64,000 nucleotides of DNA from Mageeibacillus indolicus UPII9-5. GTDB taxonomy: Bacteria; Bacillota; Clostridia; Saccharofermentanales; Fastidiosipilaceae. The position numbers were made by a program, and so were the translations under genes. Shown one piece after another: positions 16,931-24,288 of the stretch. The stretch spans positions 1,364,001 to 1,428,000 of the forward strand of contig NC_013895.2 of the NCBI RefSeq assembly GCF_000025225.2. The letters run 5' to 3'. The notes under the pieces were generated by a model. The model saw only the letters and a program-made list of their open reading frames with translations. It was not told the DNA's origin and did no database searches. Positions within the stretch are counted from its first letter, which is position 1. Each line of letters begins with the position of its first letter.

Positions 16931-19411
16931 TCATTCAGCCCTTTCAGCGTAACTTAGCCGTACGGAATTGGCAATAGCCGCCAAGGCCATCCCGACATCG
17001 CCAATGATCGCTAACCACAAAGGCAGCGGGGCAAAAAAGCCGTAAACGAAGAGGATAAGTTTCATGCCTAAGCTCAAAATGATATTTTGCCATGCGATTT
17101 TCTTAACACGTCCGGCCAGTTTTATCAAAAACGGCAACTTGACCAATTTATCCTGCATAAAAACCACATCGGCCGCTTCAGTGGCCGCATCGGTCGCCCC
17201 TGGCCCCATTGCTATTCCTACCTGCGCCAGAGCTAAGGCCGGAGCATCATTTATACCGTCACCGAGATAAATGACTTTGGCCTCTTCCCGTAACTTGTTA
17301 CGCAAAAGCTCCGTCTTTCCTTCCGGCAACAGCTGAGCATGCCATTCGTCAACCGCTAAATCTTTCGCAACTTTACGTACCGCAGACGAACGGTCACCGC
17401 TCATAATACACACTTTTTTTATACCTGACTTATGCAACTGTTCAATCACCGGCTTCGCATCCGGACGAACCTCATCTGTCAAATTGAAGGCAGCTATCGG
17501 CTCTTTGTCCCGGGTGAGCAGCAAAACCGTGTCTCCACTTTCCGTGTAACTCAACATACGAGTTTTGAGGCCATGACGTTCGGCACTACCCAGTTGCCAT
17601 TCCGCCCCTTCCCAGACCCCGCTTACACCAATGCCAGCCACTTCGCGCACGCTGATAGCATCTTCCGGCTGAGGAGCAACGCCCGCCTTTCCGGCAGCAA
17701 CCATTATCGGATTGGCCAGCGGATGGGTCGAATACTGTTCAAGTAACGCAGCAACCCGCAAAACAGTTTTTCCATCAACCACACCATGTGCTATCGCCTT
17801 GGCCGGATCAGTCAGCATGGTAATATTTCTAATGACAAATTTTCCGGTCGTCAATGTTCCCGTTTTATCAAACAACACCGTATCAGCGCGTCTTAGTGCA
17901 TCTAGAAATTTGCCACCCTTAACTAAAACCCCAGTCTTGGCCGCACGGCCTATCGCCGCAACATAGGCTAACGGCACCGAAATAACAATGGCACACGGGC
18001 AAGCCAATACCAAGATCGTCAACGCTTGATGGATCCAGTAAGAAAAGTTGCCACCAGTAAACAGCGGTGGGACAACCGCCAATATCACCGCCAATATCAC
18101 CGCAATCGGGGTGTAATAGTTTGCAAAAGAAGTTATCAAACGTTCAGTCGGGGCTTTGGCGAGACGGTTGCGCTCGGTCAGTGCAATCAGGCGGCTTATC
18201 GCTGATTCGGCATCAGGAGCTACCACCTTCAGCCATAAGCTCTCGTTTTGCACGATACTTCCGGCCGCCACTACTTGGCCGGCGGGGATATTTTGCGGTC
18301 GGCTTTCACCGGTTAACGCTTGCTGATCCACCAAACTTTCGGTTTCCTGATTGATCGCGTCCAACGGTACTGACTCACCGACATGCACTTCAATAATTGA
18401 TCCGACTTCAACGGATGCGGTCGGACAAAGCACCGTCGTACCGTCATCTTTAACTAGTCGCGTTAAATTAGGGCGCAGCGAACGCACAGCCTGCATGGCC
18501 ATACCGGCCTTACGTACGGCCCGTCCTTGCAACAATTCGCCGATTTCATAGAAGAAAAGTACGGCAACCGCTTCCAACCTCTCGTTCAGAATCATCGCTC
18601 CGAGCGAGGCAATTGACATCAGAGAAATTTCATCAAAAAAATAGCCATGCCGCCATTGTTTAAGCATTTTTTTGGCTAAAGGCAACGCAGAAAACAACCA
18701 AGCCGCTAAGGAAAAAATCTGGTAGGCCGGGGAAAAAGCATGGGCGATTATCAAGAGCAGGGCTACAGTAATCAGGCGAGGCCAGGCCCCCAACGACCAA
18801 TATTCCCGCCAAGCTTGTGGAAATTTGCGCAGTTGTGCCGCCAACTTCGCCGATTTTCCACTGGAGCTAAGTTCTGCTGCCGTGCCCGCGTTCTCAGCCG
18901 AATCGTTTCGAGTACTGCGAAGTGCTGTCTCGCCGTCGACTGGATTTTTCGATTTGACTGTGGTGGCAGAAATTTTGCTGGGTAAATGAAGCTTGTGGTT
19001 CGTCGGCCAAAGTTTGGCGGCATGATTTGTACGCCACGTCAATTTTCGAGCCGCACAGAATTCAGCGAATTTGTGCCGATCGAGACGTATGTACCCTACT
19101 CGTTCCATCACACGCGCCATGACTGCAGCGGAGATGGCTCCGCTTTCGTCGTCCTCGGGGTTCGCCAAGCGCACCGTTATGCCGTCCTCAAAAATTTCCG
19201 CTGTAGACTGGCATATTTGTAGCCAATCCTCGTCACCTGCCACTTCGAGATGCAGCCGAAATTCCGGAATCGTAATGAATGCCGTTATAACATCTTTCCT
19301 GTTCAGCAAAGCATGTTGAATTTTGCCGGCGCATTCCGCGCAGTTTAAACCGTCCAGTTTAAAAACAAAATGTTTTTTCCCACCGGTAGATAATTTAAAT
19401 TGTTTGCTCAT
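16931..19411 (-). CDS. cadA: heavy-metal P1B-type ATPase (Cd/Zn/Pb class)
   Basis: An 826-residue membrane pump that exports divalent soft metals using ATP. Seen in order: an N-terminal metal-binding domain with LNCAECAGK (CxxC), a long hydrophilic linker (about 130-210) that makes it longer than the usual 700 residues, then TM helices, the phosphatase TGES loop (LTGESRP), the ion channel CPC (LACPCAIVIS), the phosphorylation site FDKTGTLTTGK, HPLANPI, and the hinge GDGINDAPALA. The CPC plus HP set assigns the P1B class. GGAGG lies 5 nt before ATG. It is preceded by the cadC-like repressor 138 nt upstream on the same strand. Confidence 0.93.
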   Translation of the reverse strand: MSKQFKLSTGGKKHFVFKLDGLNCAECAGKIQHALLNRKDVITAFITIPEFRLHLEVAGDEDWLQICQSTAEIFEDGITVRLANPEDDESGAISAAVMARVMERVGYIRLDRHKFAEFCAARKLTWRTNHAAKLWPTNHKLHLPSKISATTVKSKNPVDGETALRSTRNDSAENAGTAAELSSSGKSAKLAAQLRKFPQAWREYWSLGAWPRLITVALLLIIAHAFSPAYQIFSLAAWLFSALPLAKKMLKQWRHGYFFDEISLMSIASLGAMILNERLEAVAVLFFYEIGELLQGRAVRKAGMAMQAVRSLRPNLTRLVKDDGTTVLCPTASVEVGSIIEVHVGESVPLDAINQETESLVDQQALTGESRPQNIPAGQVVAAGSIVQNESLWLKVVAPDAESAISRLIALTERNRLAKAPTERLITSFANYYTPIAVILAVILAVVPPLFTGGNFSYWIHQALTILVLACPCAIVISVPLAYVAAIGRAAKTGVLVKGGKFLDALRRADTVLFDKTGTLTTGKFVIRNITMLTDPAKAIAHGVVDGKTVLRVAALLEQYSTHPLANPIMVAAGKAGVAPQPEDAISVREVAGIGVSGVWEGAEWQLGSAERHGLKTRMLSYTESGDTVLLLTRDKEPIAAFNLTDEVRPDAKPVIEQLHKSGIKKVCIMSGDRSSAVRKVAKDLAVDEWHAQLLPEGKTELLRNKLREEAKVIYLGDGINDAPALALAQVGIAMGPGATDAATEAADVVFMQDKLVKLPFLIKLAGRVKKIAWQNIILSLGMKLILFVYGFFAPLPLWLAIIGDVGMALAAIANSVRLSYAERAE

Positions 19412-19549
19412 TGTTCCTCCATATTGCTGCCGAATTTCAGTTCGCCAAGATGTTCCGGCCGCACGTTGACAAAATTTCCCTTCATATCAGTACCAGTGGC
19501 GGATCTGTTTCAATTTCCGCCTTACCGGCAAGCTCTCAAAGCTATTACT

Positions 19550-19990
19550 TCAATTGCCAAACTCATTGATGTGATCGGCACCTTGATCTAGTATGCCTTG
19601 AATATGAGCGTCCGACAGCCTGTAAAATACGCTGCGGCCCAATTTTTTGAAATTAACCAATTCTGTTTGACGTAATATTTTCAGCTGATGTGAAACGGCC
19701 GACTTGGTCATTTGTAGAATTTGTGCCAAATCGCAGACACAAAGTTCACGACTTTCCAAAGCGAACAAAATTTTTAAACGAGTAGGATCACCAAAAACTT
19801 TATAAAAGTCGCTTAGGCGGATCACCATCTGTTCCTCCGGCAAATTTGCTTTCGCCGCCGCTACCGCAATGTTGTGGGTATCGTGCGAGCCACACGTCGC
19901 TATGTGTGCTTTGGGGTGGGATGTATTTGCTGCCTGGCCTTTGTTTCTTGCCTGCAGCGTCTTTGCATTATTTTCTACTTTTGTAGCCAT
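19550..19990 (-). CDS. cadC: ArsR/SmtB/CadC-family metal-sensing repressor
   Basis: A 146-residue winged-helix repressor that releases DNA when it binds metal. Seen: the alpha-3 metal motif ELCVCDLA (CxC with following D), the recognition helix TKSAVSHQLKILRQ, and a C-terminal alpha-5 zinc motif with D/H...H/E spacing (SDAHIQGILDQGADHINE). Both metal sites therefore look complete. The first 45 residues are a polar extension, as in CadC proteins. The next gene is the cadA pump, and a palindromic operator overlaps the promoter, so it controls its own operon. Confidence 0.9.
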   Translation of the reverse strand: MATKVENNAKTLQARNKGQAANTSHPKAHIATCGSHDTHNIAVAAAKANLPEEQMVIRLSDFYKVFGDPTRLKILFALESRELCVCDLAQILQMTKSAVSHQLKILRQTELVNFKKLGRSVFYRLSDAHIQGILDQGADHINEFGN

Positions 19991-20025
19991 AAGGCACCTG
20001 CTTTCCTTTTTGTCGCTCTATTCAT

Positions 20026-20055
20026 AGAATAGTTGAACAACTATTCAACTGTCAA
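20026..20055 (-). promoter_or_regulatory. cad promoter with overlapping palindromic operator
   Basis: On the minus strand a perfect TTGACA (20050-20055) and TATTCT (20026-20031) are 18 nt apart. A perfect palindrome with arms GAATAGTTG and CAACTATTC around AA (20027-20046) covers the spacer and -10. This matches the style of SmtB/CadC operators (TGAACA core), so bound repressor would occlude polymerase. Confidence 0.8.
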
Positions 20056-20121
20056 GAGCTTCCTGATTATTTTTTTACACATACCGGGCTGCTCGTTTCG
20101 GCCGACTACTACGACCGTTGC

Positions 20122-20615
20122 TTCAGACGTCTAGTTCAGACGGCCAGTTCAGACGGCCAGTTCAAGCGGCTGGTTCAGACGGCTAGGTAAGACGGCCAGT
20201 TCAAGCGGCTAGTTCAGACGGCTGGTTCAGACGGCCAGTTCAATCGGCTAGTTCAGACGGCCAGTTCAGACGGCCAGTTCAATCGGCTAGTTCAGACGGC
20301 TAGTTCAAGCGGCTAGTTCAGACGGCCAGTTCAAGTGGCTATTTCAGACGGCCAGTTCAGACGGCCAGTTCAAGCGTCTAGTTCAGACGGCCAGTTCAGA
20401 CGGCCAGTTCAATCGGCTAGTTCAGACGGCTAGTTCAAGCGGCTAGTTCAGACGGCCAGTTCAGACGGCCAGCTCAGACGGCTGGTTCAGACGGCTGGTT
20501 CAGACGGCTAGGTCAGACGGCCAGTTCAGACGGCCAGCTCAGACGGCTGGTTCAGACGGCTAGGTCAGACGGCTAGTTCAGACGGCCAGTTCAGACGGCC
20601 AGTTCAGACGGCCAG
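20122..20615. repeat. 38-unit 13-bp minisatellite
   Basis: Consensus TTCAGACGGCCAG repeats 38 times with no indel at all: 494 bp equals 38 x 13. Variants fall into a few classes (TTCAAGCGGCTAG, TTCAATCGGCTAG, CTCAGACGGCTGG, GTCAGACGG...). A block of six units at 20252-20329 is repeated identically at 20382-20459, so a 130-bp (10-unit) higher-order duplication is visible. Adjacent units can pair GGCC with GGCC over 9-nt loops. CTAG-containing variants place stop codons in a reading frame, so it does not look coding. It occupies the gap between the cad promoter and tRNA-Arg. Confidence 0.95.
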
Positions 20616-20785
20616 TTCAAGTGAATGCCCCGTAAAATATATTTTCGCCTATCCAACCTGCCAATATGTCATCAAAGGAATATTATGGTTTAATACTTGT
20701 ACGGCCTTAAAAAAGAGCAAAAAATAGCTCATGAGTATTTAATGGTTGAAATATAAGAAAAAGAGCTGAATGACATTCTTTTTTC

Positions 20786-20872
20786 ATGAAACTATCAGAC
20801 TTTGAATTATCAAGCTTTGAACCATCAGGCTTTGAACTATCCGACTTTGAACCATCAAGCTTTGCTGCCTGA
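20786..20872 (+). CDS. tiny repetitive ORF made of five 15-bp repeats
   Basis: ATG at 20786 opens a 28-codon frame reading MK, then LSDFE, LSSFE, PSGFE, LSDFE, PSSFA, A, stop. The DNA (20791-20865) is five copies of a 15-bp unit, with the stop just after the array. No good ribosome-binding site is seen; AAGAGC lies about 20 nt away, so translation is doubtful. I do not recognise the peptide. The unit core alternates TCAGAC and TCAAGC, as in the neighbouring 13-bp array. The rest of 20616-20946 is AT-rich and holds a small hairpin GAGC/GCTC at about 20715-20731. Confidence 0.3.
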   Translation: MKLSDFELSSFEPSGFELSDFEPSSFAA

Positions 20873-20946
20873 TATAGGTTTATCTATCAGTTCTCAGGCT
20901 TCCAAAACCTTCAGTAATTTGACGTAGTCAAATCAATATTTTTAGC

Positions 20947-20975
20947 TTGAGTGTTACATAGGTTCCGTGTATAAT
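20947..20975 (+). promoter_or_regulatory. promoter of tRNA-Arg
   Basis: TTGAGT and TATAAT are 17 nt apart, ending 10 nt before the tRNA. Confidence 0.75.
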
Positions 20976-20985
20976 AGAAACAGTT

Positions 20986-21060
20986 GCCTCGGTGGCCTAA
21001 TGGATAAGGCGACAGTTTCCGGAGCTGTTGATACGGGTTCGATTCCTGTCCGAGGCGCCA
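20986..21060 (+). tRNA. tRNA-Arg (anticodon CCG)
   Basis: Acceptor GCCTCGG/CCGAGGC, anticodon stem ACAGT/GCTGT around TTCCGGA, T arm ACGGG-TTCGATT-CCTGT, discriminator G and encoded CCA. The anticodon CCG reads CGG codons. Confidence 0.93.
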
Positions 21061-21063
21061 TAA

Positions 21064-21088
21064 AAGTCTTGTTTACAAGGCTTTTTTT
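21064..21088 (+). terminator. intrinsic terminator of tRNA-Arg
   Basis: Stem AAGTCTTG/CAAGGCTT with a TTTA loop runs into a T stretch of seven. Confidence 0.8.
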
Positions 21089-21128
21089 CTATCATCGGTT
21101 TTTACGCAAAATGATAAGGAGGGCAATT

Positions 21129-21491
21129 ATGCGTGTAAAACTTAATAATCGAATCTATGATACCGCCACCGCTCATGAAGTTGGACGCCAGACTGTAAGT
21201 TTTTTCGGCGATCCTTATGGCTTTGAAGAAATAATGTTTGAAAAGGGTGGCAAAATCAAGGAGTATTTTCTTCTTGTCAACGGAGGCGAATTGTCTCAAT
21301 ACCATGAAGAAACGATCATTCCGCTCAACTTAGCTGATGCCCATGAATGGCTCGCTCGCATAACCGGTAAGGCACATGCTGACCGTCTTATTCCGATGGA
21401 CATTTCTTCGGACGCTCCGGCCATTACGCCTAGCAAAAAGATTGTCACCAAATCCGGAACCGCCGGCAGGAAAAAGCCGCGCAAACAATAA
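21129..21491 (+). CDS. small conserved-looking protein of unknown function
   Basis: The start is ATG 21129, because AAGGAGGG lies 6 nt upstream; an open frame extending up through the tRNA is an artefact. The 120-residue product has no signal peptide or membrane segment. The first 90 residues look globular and acidic (VGRQTVSFFGDPYGFEEIMFEK, EYFLLVNGGELSQYHEETIIPL), and the C-terminal 30 are basic and disordered (KKIVTKSGTAGRKKPRKQ), which may touch nucleic acid. I recognise no family. A DMT transporter gene begins 53 nt later on the same strand. Confidence 0.6.
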   Translation: MRVKLNNRIYDTATAHEVGRQTVSFFGDPYGFEEIMFEKGGKIKEYFLLVNGGELSQYHEETIIPLNLADAHEWLARITGKAHADRLIPMDISSDAPAITPSKKIVTKSGTAGRKKPRKQ

Positions 21492-21544
21492 TAAACAATA
21501 ATTTTTATTGTAAAATAAACTAACCAAGAAAGAAGGCCAATTTA

Positions 21545-22510
21545 ATGACCAACCGTCGTATTATCGGCGCTGCCAAGCTGGGTTTACTTTTGGTAGCTTT
21601 TCTCTGGGGAACTTCCATGACTGTCGTCGGAAGTGCGACAGCCAGTTTCCCATCTGCATTTATTCTCGGATTTCGCTTTACCGTTGCCGCTGTTCTCTTG
21701 GCAATAATTTTTCACAAACGCTTGTTAGCAGTAAAAGCCGACACTTGGCGCAGTGGCATTATAATCGGCCTCTTTCTCTTCGGTGCCTATTTTCTCCAGA
21801 CCTTGGCGGTTAATTTTACCACCCCGGGGCGGAGCAGTATTCTCGCGGCCATTTACTGTGTTATTGTTCCTTTCTTAATGTGGGCCATAACACGAGTACG
21901 GCCGGATAAGTTTAATTTAGTTGCCGCTGTCATTTGCGTTGTCGGCGTGATTTTGGTTGGCCAAGCTGGCAGCGCGATTACCACAGCGAATAATATCCCG
22001 GCCGGAATCATGCTGATTGGCGACACGATTGCTGTGGCTAGCAGCTTCCTTTACGCGGCTCACATTGTGGCAATCAGTAAATTAAGCACGGATCGTGACC
22101 CGATTGCACTTACGATTATTCAGTTCAGTGTCGCCGGAATCCTGTCTTGGATTGTGACATTATGCTTTGAAGATCACAGCAAGCTGGTTTTTTCTACCTC
22201 ATCATTAGGGCAATTAATCTATTTGGCCGTTTTCTGCACCACCATCGCCTTGCTGTTGCAAAATGTTGGGCAAAAATATTGTCCGGCTTCACAAGCTGCT
22301 ATTATCTTGGGTTCAGAATCCGTTTTCGGCGTTGTGTTCCCAGTCATGTTGCGCATCGAGAGTTTGAATCTTACCGCCGCTATTGGCTGTATAGCGATTA
22401 TTGTCGCTATATTTATTTCTGAAACAAAATTAAAATGGTTCTTTAAGGATAAAACTGAGTTGCCGGTTGAAAAGTCAGTTGACAAGTCTGATTTGCCGAT
22501 TGACAAGTAG
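21545..22510 (+). CDS. EamA/DMT-superfamily transporter
   Basis: A 321-residue membrane protein with about ten hydrophobic helices in two homologous EamA repeats, the form of drug/metabolite exporters. Seen: LLLVAFLWGTSMTVVG at the start, FLFGAYFLQTLAVNFTTPGRSSIL at the end of repeat 1, and the repeat 2 copy CTTIALLLQNVGQKYCPASQAAIILGSESVFGVVF. The last 25 residues are polar with a PVEKSVDKSDLPIDK tail. GAAGG precedes the ATG. Substrate is unknown; members export amino acids, nucleotides or toxic compounds. A hairpin lies just past the stop. Confidence 0.85.
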   Translation: MTNRRIIGAAKLGLLLVAFLWGTSMTVVGSATASFPSAFILGFRFTVAAVLLAIIFHKRLLAVKADTWRSGIIIGLFLFGAYFLQTLAVNFTTPGRSSILAAIYCVIVPFLMWAITRVRPDKFNLVAAVICVVGVILVGQAGSAITTANNIPAGIMLIGDTIAVASSFLYAAHIVAISKLSTDRDPIALTIIQFSVAGILSWIVTLCFEDHSKLVFSTSSLGQLIYLAVFCTTIALLLQNVGQKYCPASQAAIILGSESVFGVVFPVMLRIESLNLTAAIGCIAIIVAIFISETKLKWFFKDKTELPVEKSVDKSDLPIDK

Positions 22511-22538
22511 ATCGCGACTCTTCCAATGCTTATAACCC

Positions 22539-22582
22539 AAGCCTATCTTCTGTTCAGCAGTCCGCCGAGCAAAGATAGGCTT
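22539..22582. terminator. convergent-gene hairpin
   Basis: A perfect 11-bp stem, AAGCCTATCTT/AAGATAGGCTT, with a 22-nt loop lies 29 nt beyond the EamA stop. It has no clear U run on either strand, so its role as terminator is inferred from position. Confidence 0.5.
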
Positions 22583-22686
22583 GCTTGCGTTCAACTCCAA
22601 ATTTGTCCCTTCACCCTTAGATCATGCACATTTCCAACTGAGCAAACGGCAACGATACACGCATAGAATTCGAAGCTTGTGCCTTA

Positions 22687-24147
22687 TCATTGCCGGCGTT
22701 TACCAGTCAGTAAAAAACTAATTAAGCCGTCACGAGTCACCAAAAGATATGCAGCGTAGACGACAACACAACTGACTACCACGCCCAGCAATCTCAGATA
22801 ATAGTTAAAGTCAATTCGCTGCCAGAAATAGTGCAAGGGGAAAAATGTCGCCGCCGCCAAACAATAGCCGACGGTCCGTTTCGTAAAAAGATGCCATTCC
22901 AGCTGCATTTCTTTTCTGATCAGACACTGCGCCGCACCGATATAAACCACTACCGCCGCCAACGTCGCCGCCATGGCCGTAAGCGGGGTAAGAGCCGATG
23001 TCATTATGAGGCCAGCTTTCAGTATAAGATTTAATATCCCACCTGCTAGCAACAGCAACGCCATCTTTTTTTCCTGCTTATGCAAATAAAGAATCAGGCT
23101 GGAAATAATAAATTGGCCCCCGTATATCAGCCGACCGAACGAGGCAAGAACCAATATCGGCCAACCATAGGTGTAAACGTCACCAGTATAAATACGCATC
23201 ACCTCTTCGGCTACCGCAGCCACCCCGAAACACAGCGGAACCAGCATGGCAAAAAAATACTCGGTTATATTTTGTAAAGTATAGGAATAACCGGCTTTAT
23301 CATTTTGCCCCAGCATATTTGACAACCGCGGCAAAGCAACCGACAGCAAAGCGGTGGGGACCGATGCCAACATTCCAATTAAGGTAAACGGCAAGGTATA
23401 CAAAGTGACCAGCACATCCCCTTTATTGCCCAAATAAGATCCGTACGGTGCAAGCAGGGTTCGATCGGCCTGTGCGTAAAGCACTTCAACATTTACGATA
23501 AGGAAAGATATAAATAAAGGCCAGAGATACTGCCGCAAATTCAGATTGCGCCAAATCAGCTTAACTTTTCGTCTGACATAAAAGTAGCTTGCCAAATTAT
23601 TTCCTAAAATCGTCCCCGAAATGACCAAAGCATACTTCACCCCGTCTTCGGCAGAACGTACGATGCCAAAAATCGCCAACATGTATAAAGCGCGTACTGC
23701 TATAGTCTTCCAAGTGATGAAAGTGTAGTTCTCCGTAGCCTCATTCATGAATTCAACGTAAAAAACATTGCTAAATATCTGCAAAAACAGAACCGAATAC
23801 ATGAGCCACTCATTTACGTTAGCTCGGGTCAAGAAAAACAGAGCATATAAAATTCCCGCCACTGCATTGGTGATTATACCCCATAGGAAAAGGGCCGAAT
23901 AAGTCCTGCGTACAGCCTCGGCATCGCCTCTGACCCGACTCAATTCCCGCACCCCGAAATTATAAATGCCAAAAGAACCAAGCAAATAAAAAATCTGACA
24001 CTCCGCCAAAGCGCGGTTATACAGCCCAAGTTGTTCAGGGGCCAGCAACGCATTTACATACGGGCCAACTAAAAGTGGAACCAATAAATTAAAAATATTC
24101 AATATCGCTTTAAGAGCCGCATTTTTATGCAAAGAAGATTGTTTCAC
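22687..24147 (-). CDS. oligosaccharide flippase-like membrane protein (Wzx/MOP superfamily)
   Basis: A roughly 486-residue protein with 12-14 membrane helices of the polysaccharide-exporter (Wzx/RfbX) type that moves lipid-linked sugars across the membrane. Seen: LKAILNIFNLLVPLLVGPYV, LGLYNRALAECQIFYLLGSFGIYNFGVRELS, and the helix-rich remainder. The start is placed at GTG 24147 because GGAGAG lies 7 nt upstream; an ATG five codons earlier has no ribosome-binding site. No sugar-transferase cluster surrounds it here, so it acts with genes elsewhere. It is divergent from nadE. Confidence 0.8.
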   Translation of the reverse strand: MKQSSLHKNAALKAILNIFNLLVPLLVGPYVNALLAPEQLGLYNRALAECQIFYLLGSFGIYNFGVRELSRVRGDAEAVRRTYSALFLWGIITNAVAGILYALFFLTRANVNEWLMYSVLFLQIFSNVFYVEFMNEATENYTFITWKTIAVRALYMLAIFGIVRSAEDGVKYALVISGTILGNNLASYFYVRRKVKLIWRNLNLRQYLWPLFISFLIVNVEVLYAQADRTLLAPYGSYLGNKGDVLVTLYTLPFTLIGMLASVPTALLSVALPRLSNMLGQNDKAGYSYTLQNITEYFFAMLVPLCFGVAAVAEEVMRIYTGDVYTYGWPILVLASFGRLIYGGQFIISSLILYLHKQEKKMALLLLAGGILNLILKAGLIMTSALTPLTAMAATLAAVVVYIGAAQCLIRKEMQLEWHLFTKRTVGYCLAAATFFPLHYFWQRIDFNYYLRLLGVVVSCVVVYAAYLLVTRDGLISFLLTGKRRQ

Positions 24148-24224
24148 GTGACTACTCTCCATGAACTTTTTGCGTTGATCGTCAATATTAATAGATTATA
24201 TGCTAAATCAACTACGTCATAAAG

Positions 24225-24233
24225 TGGTATAAT
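24225..24233 (+). promoter_or_regulatory. extended -10 promoter of the NAD synthase gene
   Basis: TGGTATAAT is a consensus extended -10 box about 55 nt upstream of ATG 24289. No good -35 is seen. Confidence 0.6.
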
Positions 24234-24288
24234 AAGTTGTCGTATAAAAGCAAGCCTTTCCATCAGGCTTCAGGTAAGCAGGTGATTT

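Noticed and set aside
20122-20615. CRISPR array
   Set aside because: Units are directly abutting 13-mers with no spacers and no cas genes nearby; it is a tandem minisatellite.
20967-21128. N-terminal extension of the 120-residue protein through tRNA-Arg
   Set aside because: The extension is the translated tRNA and its terminator; AAGGAGGG in front of ATG 21129 fixes the true start.
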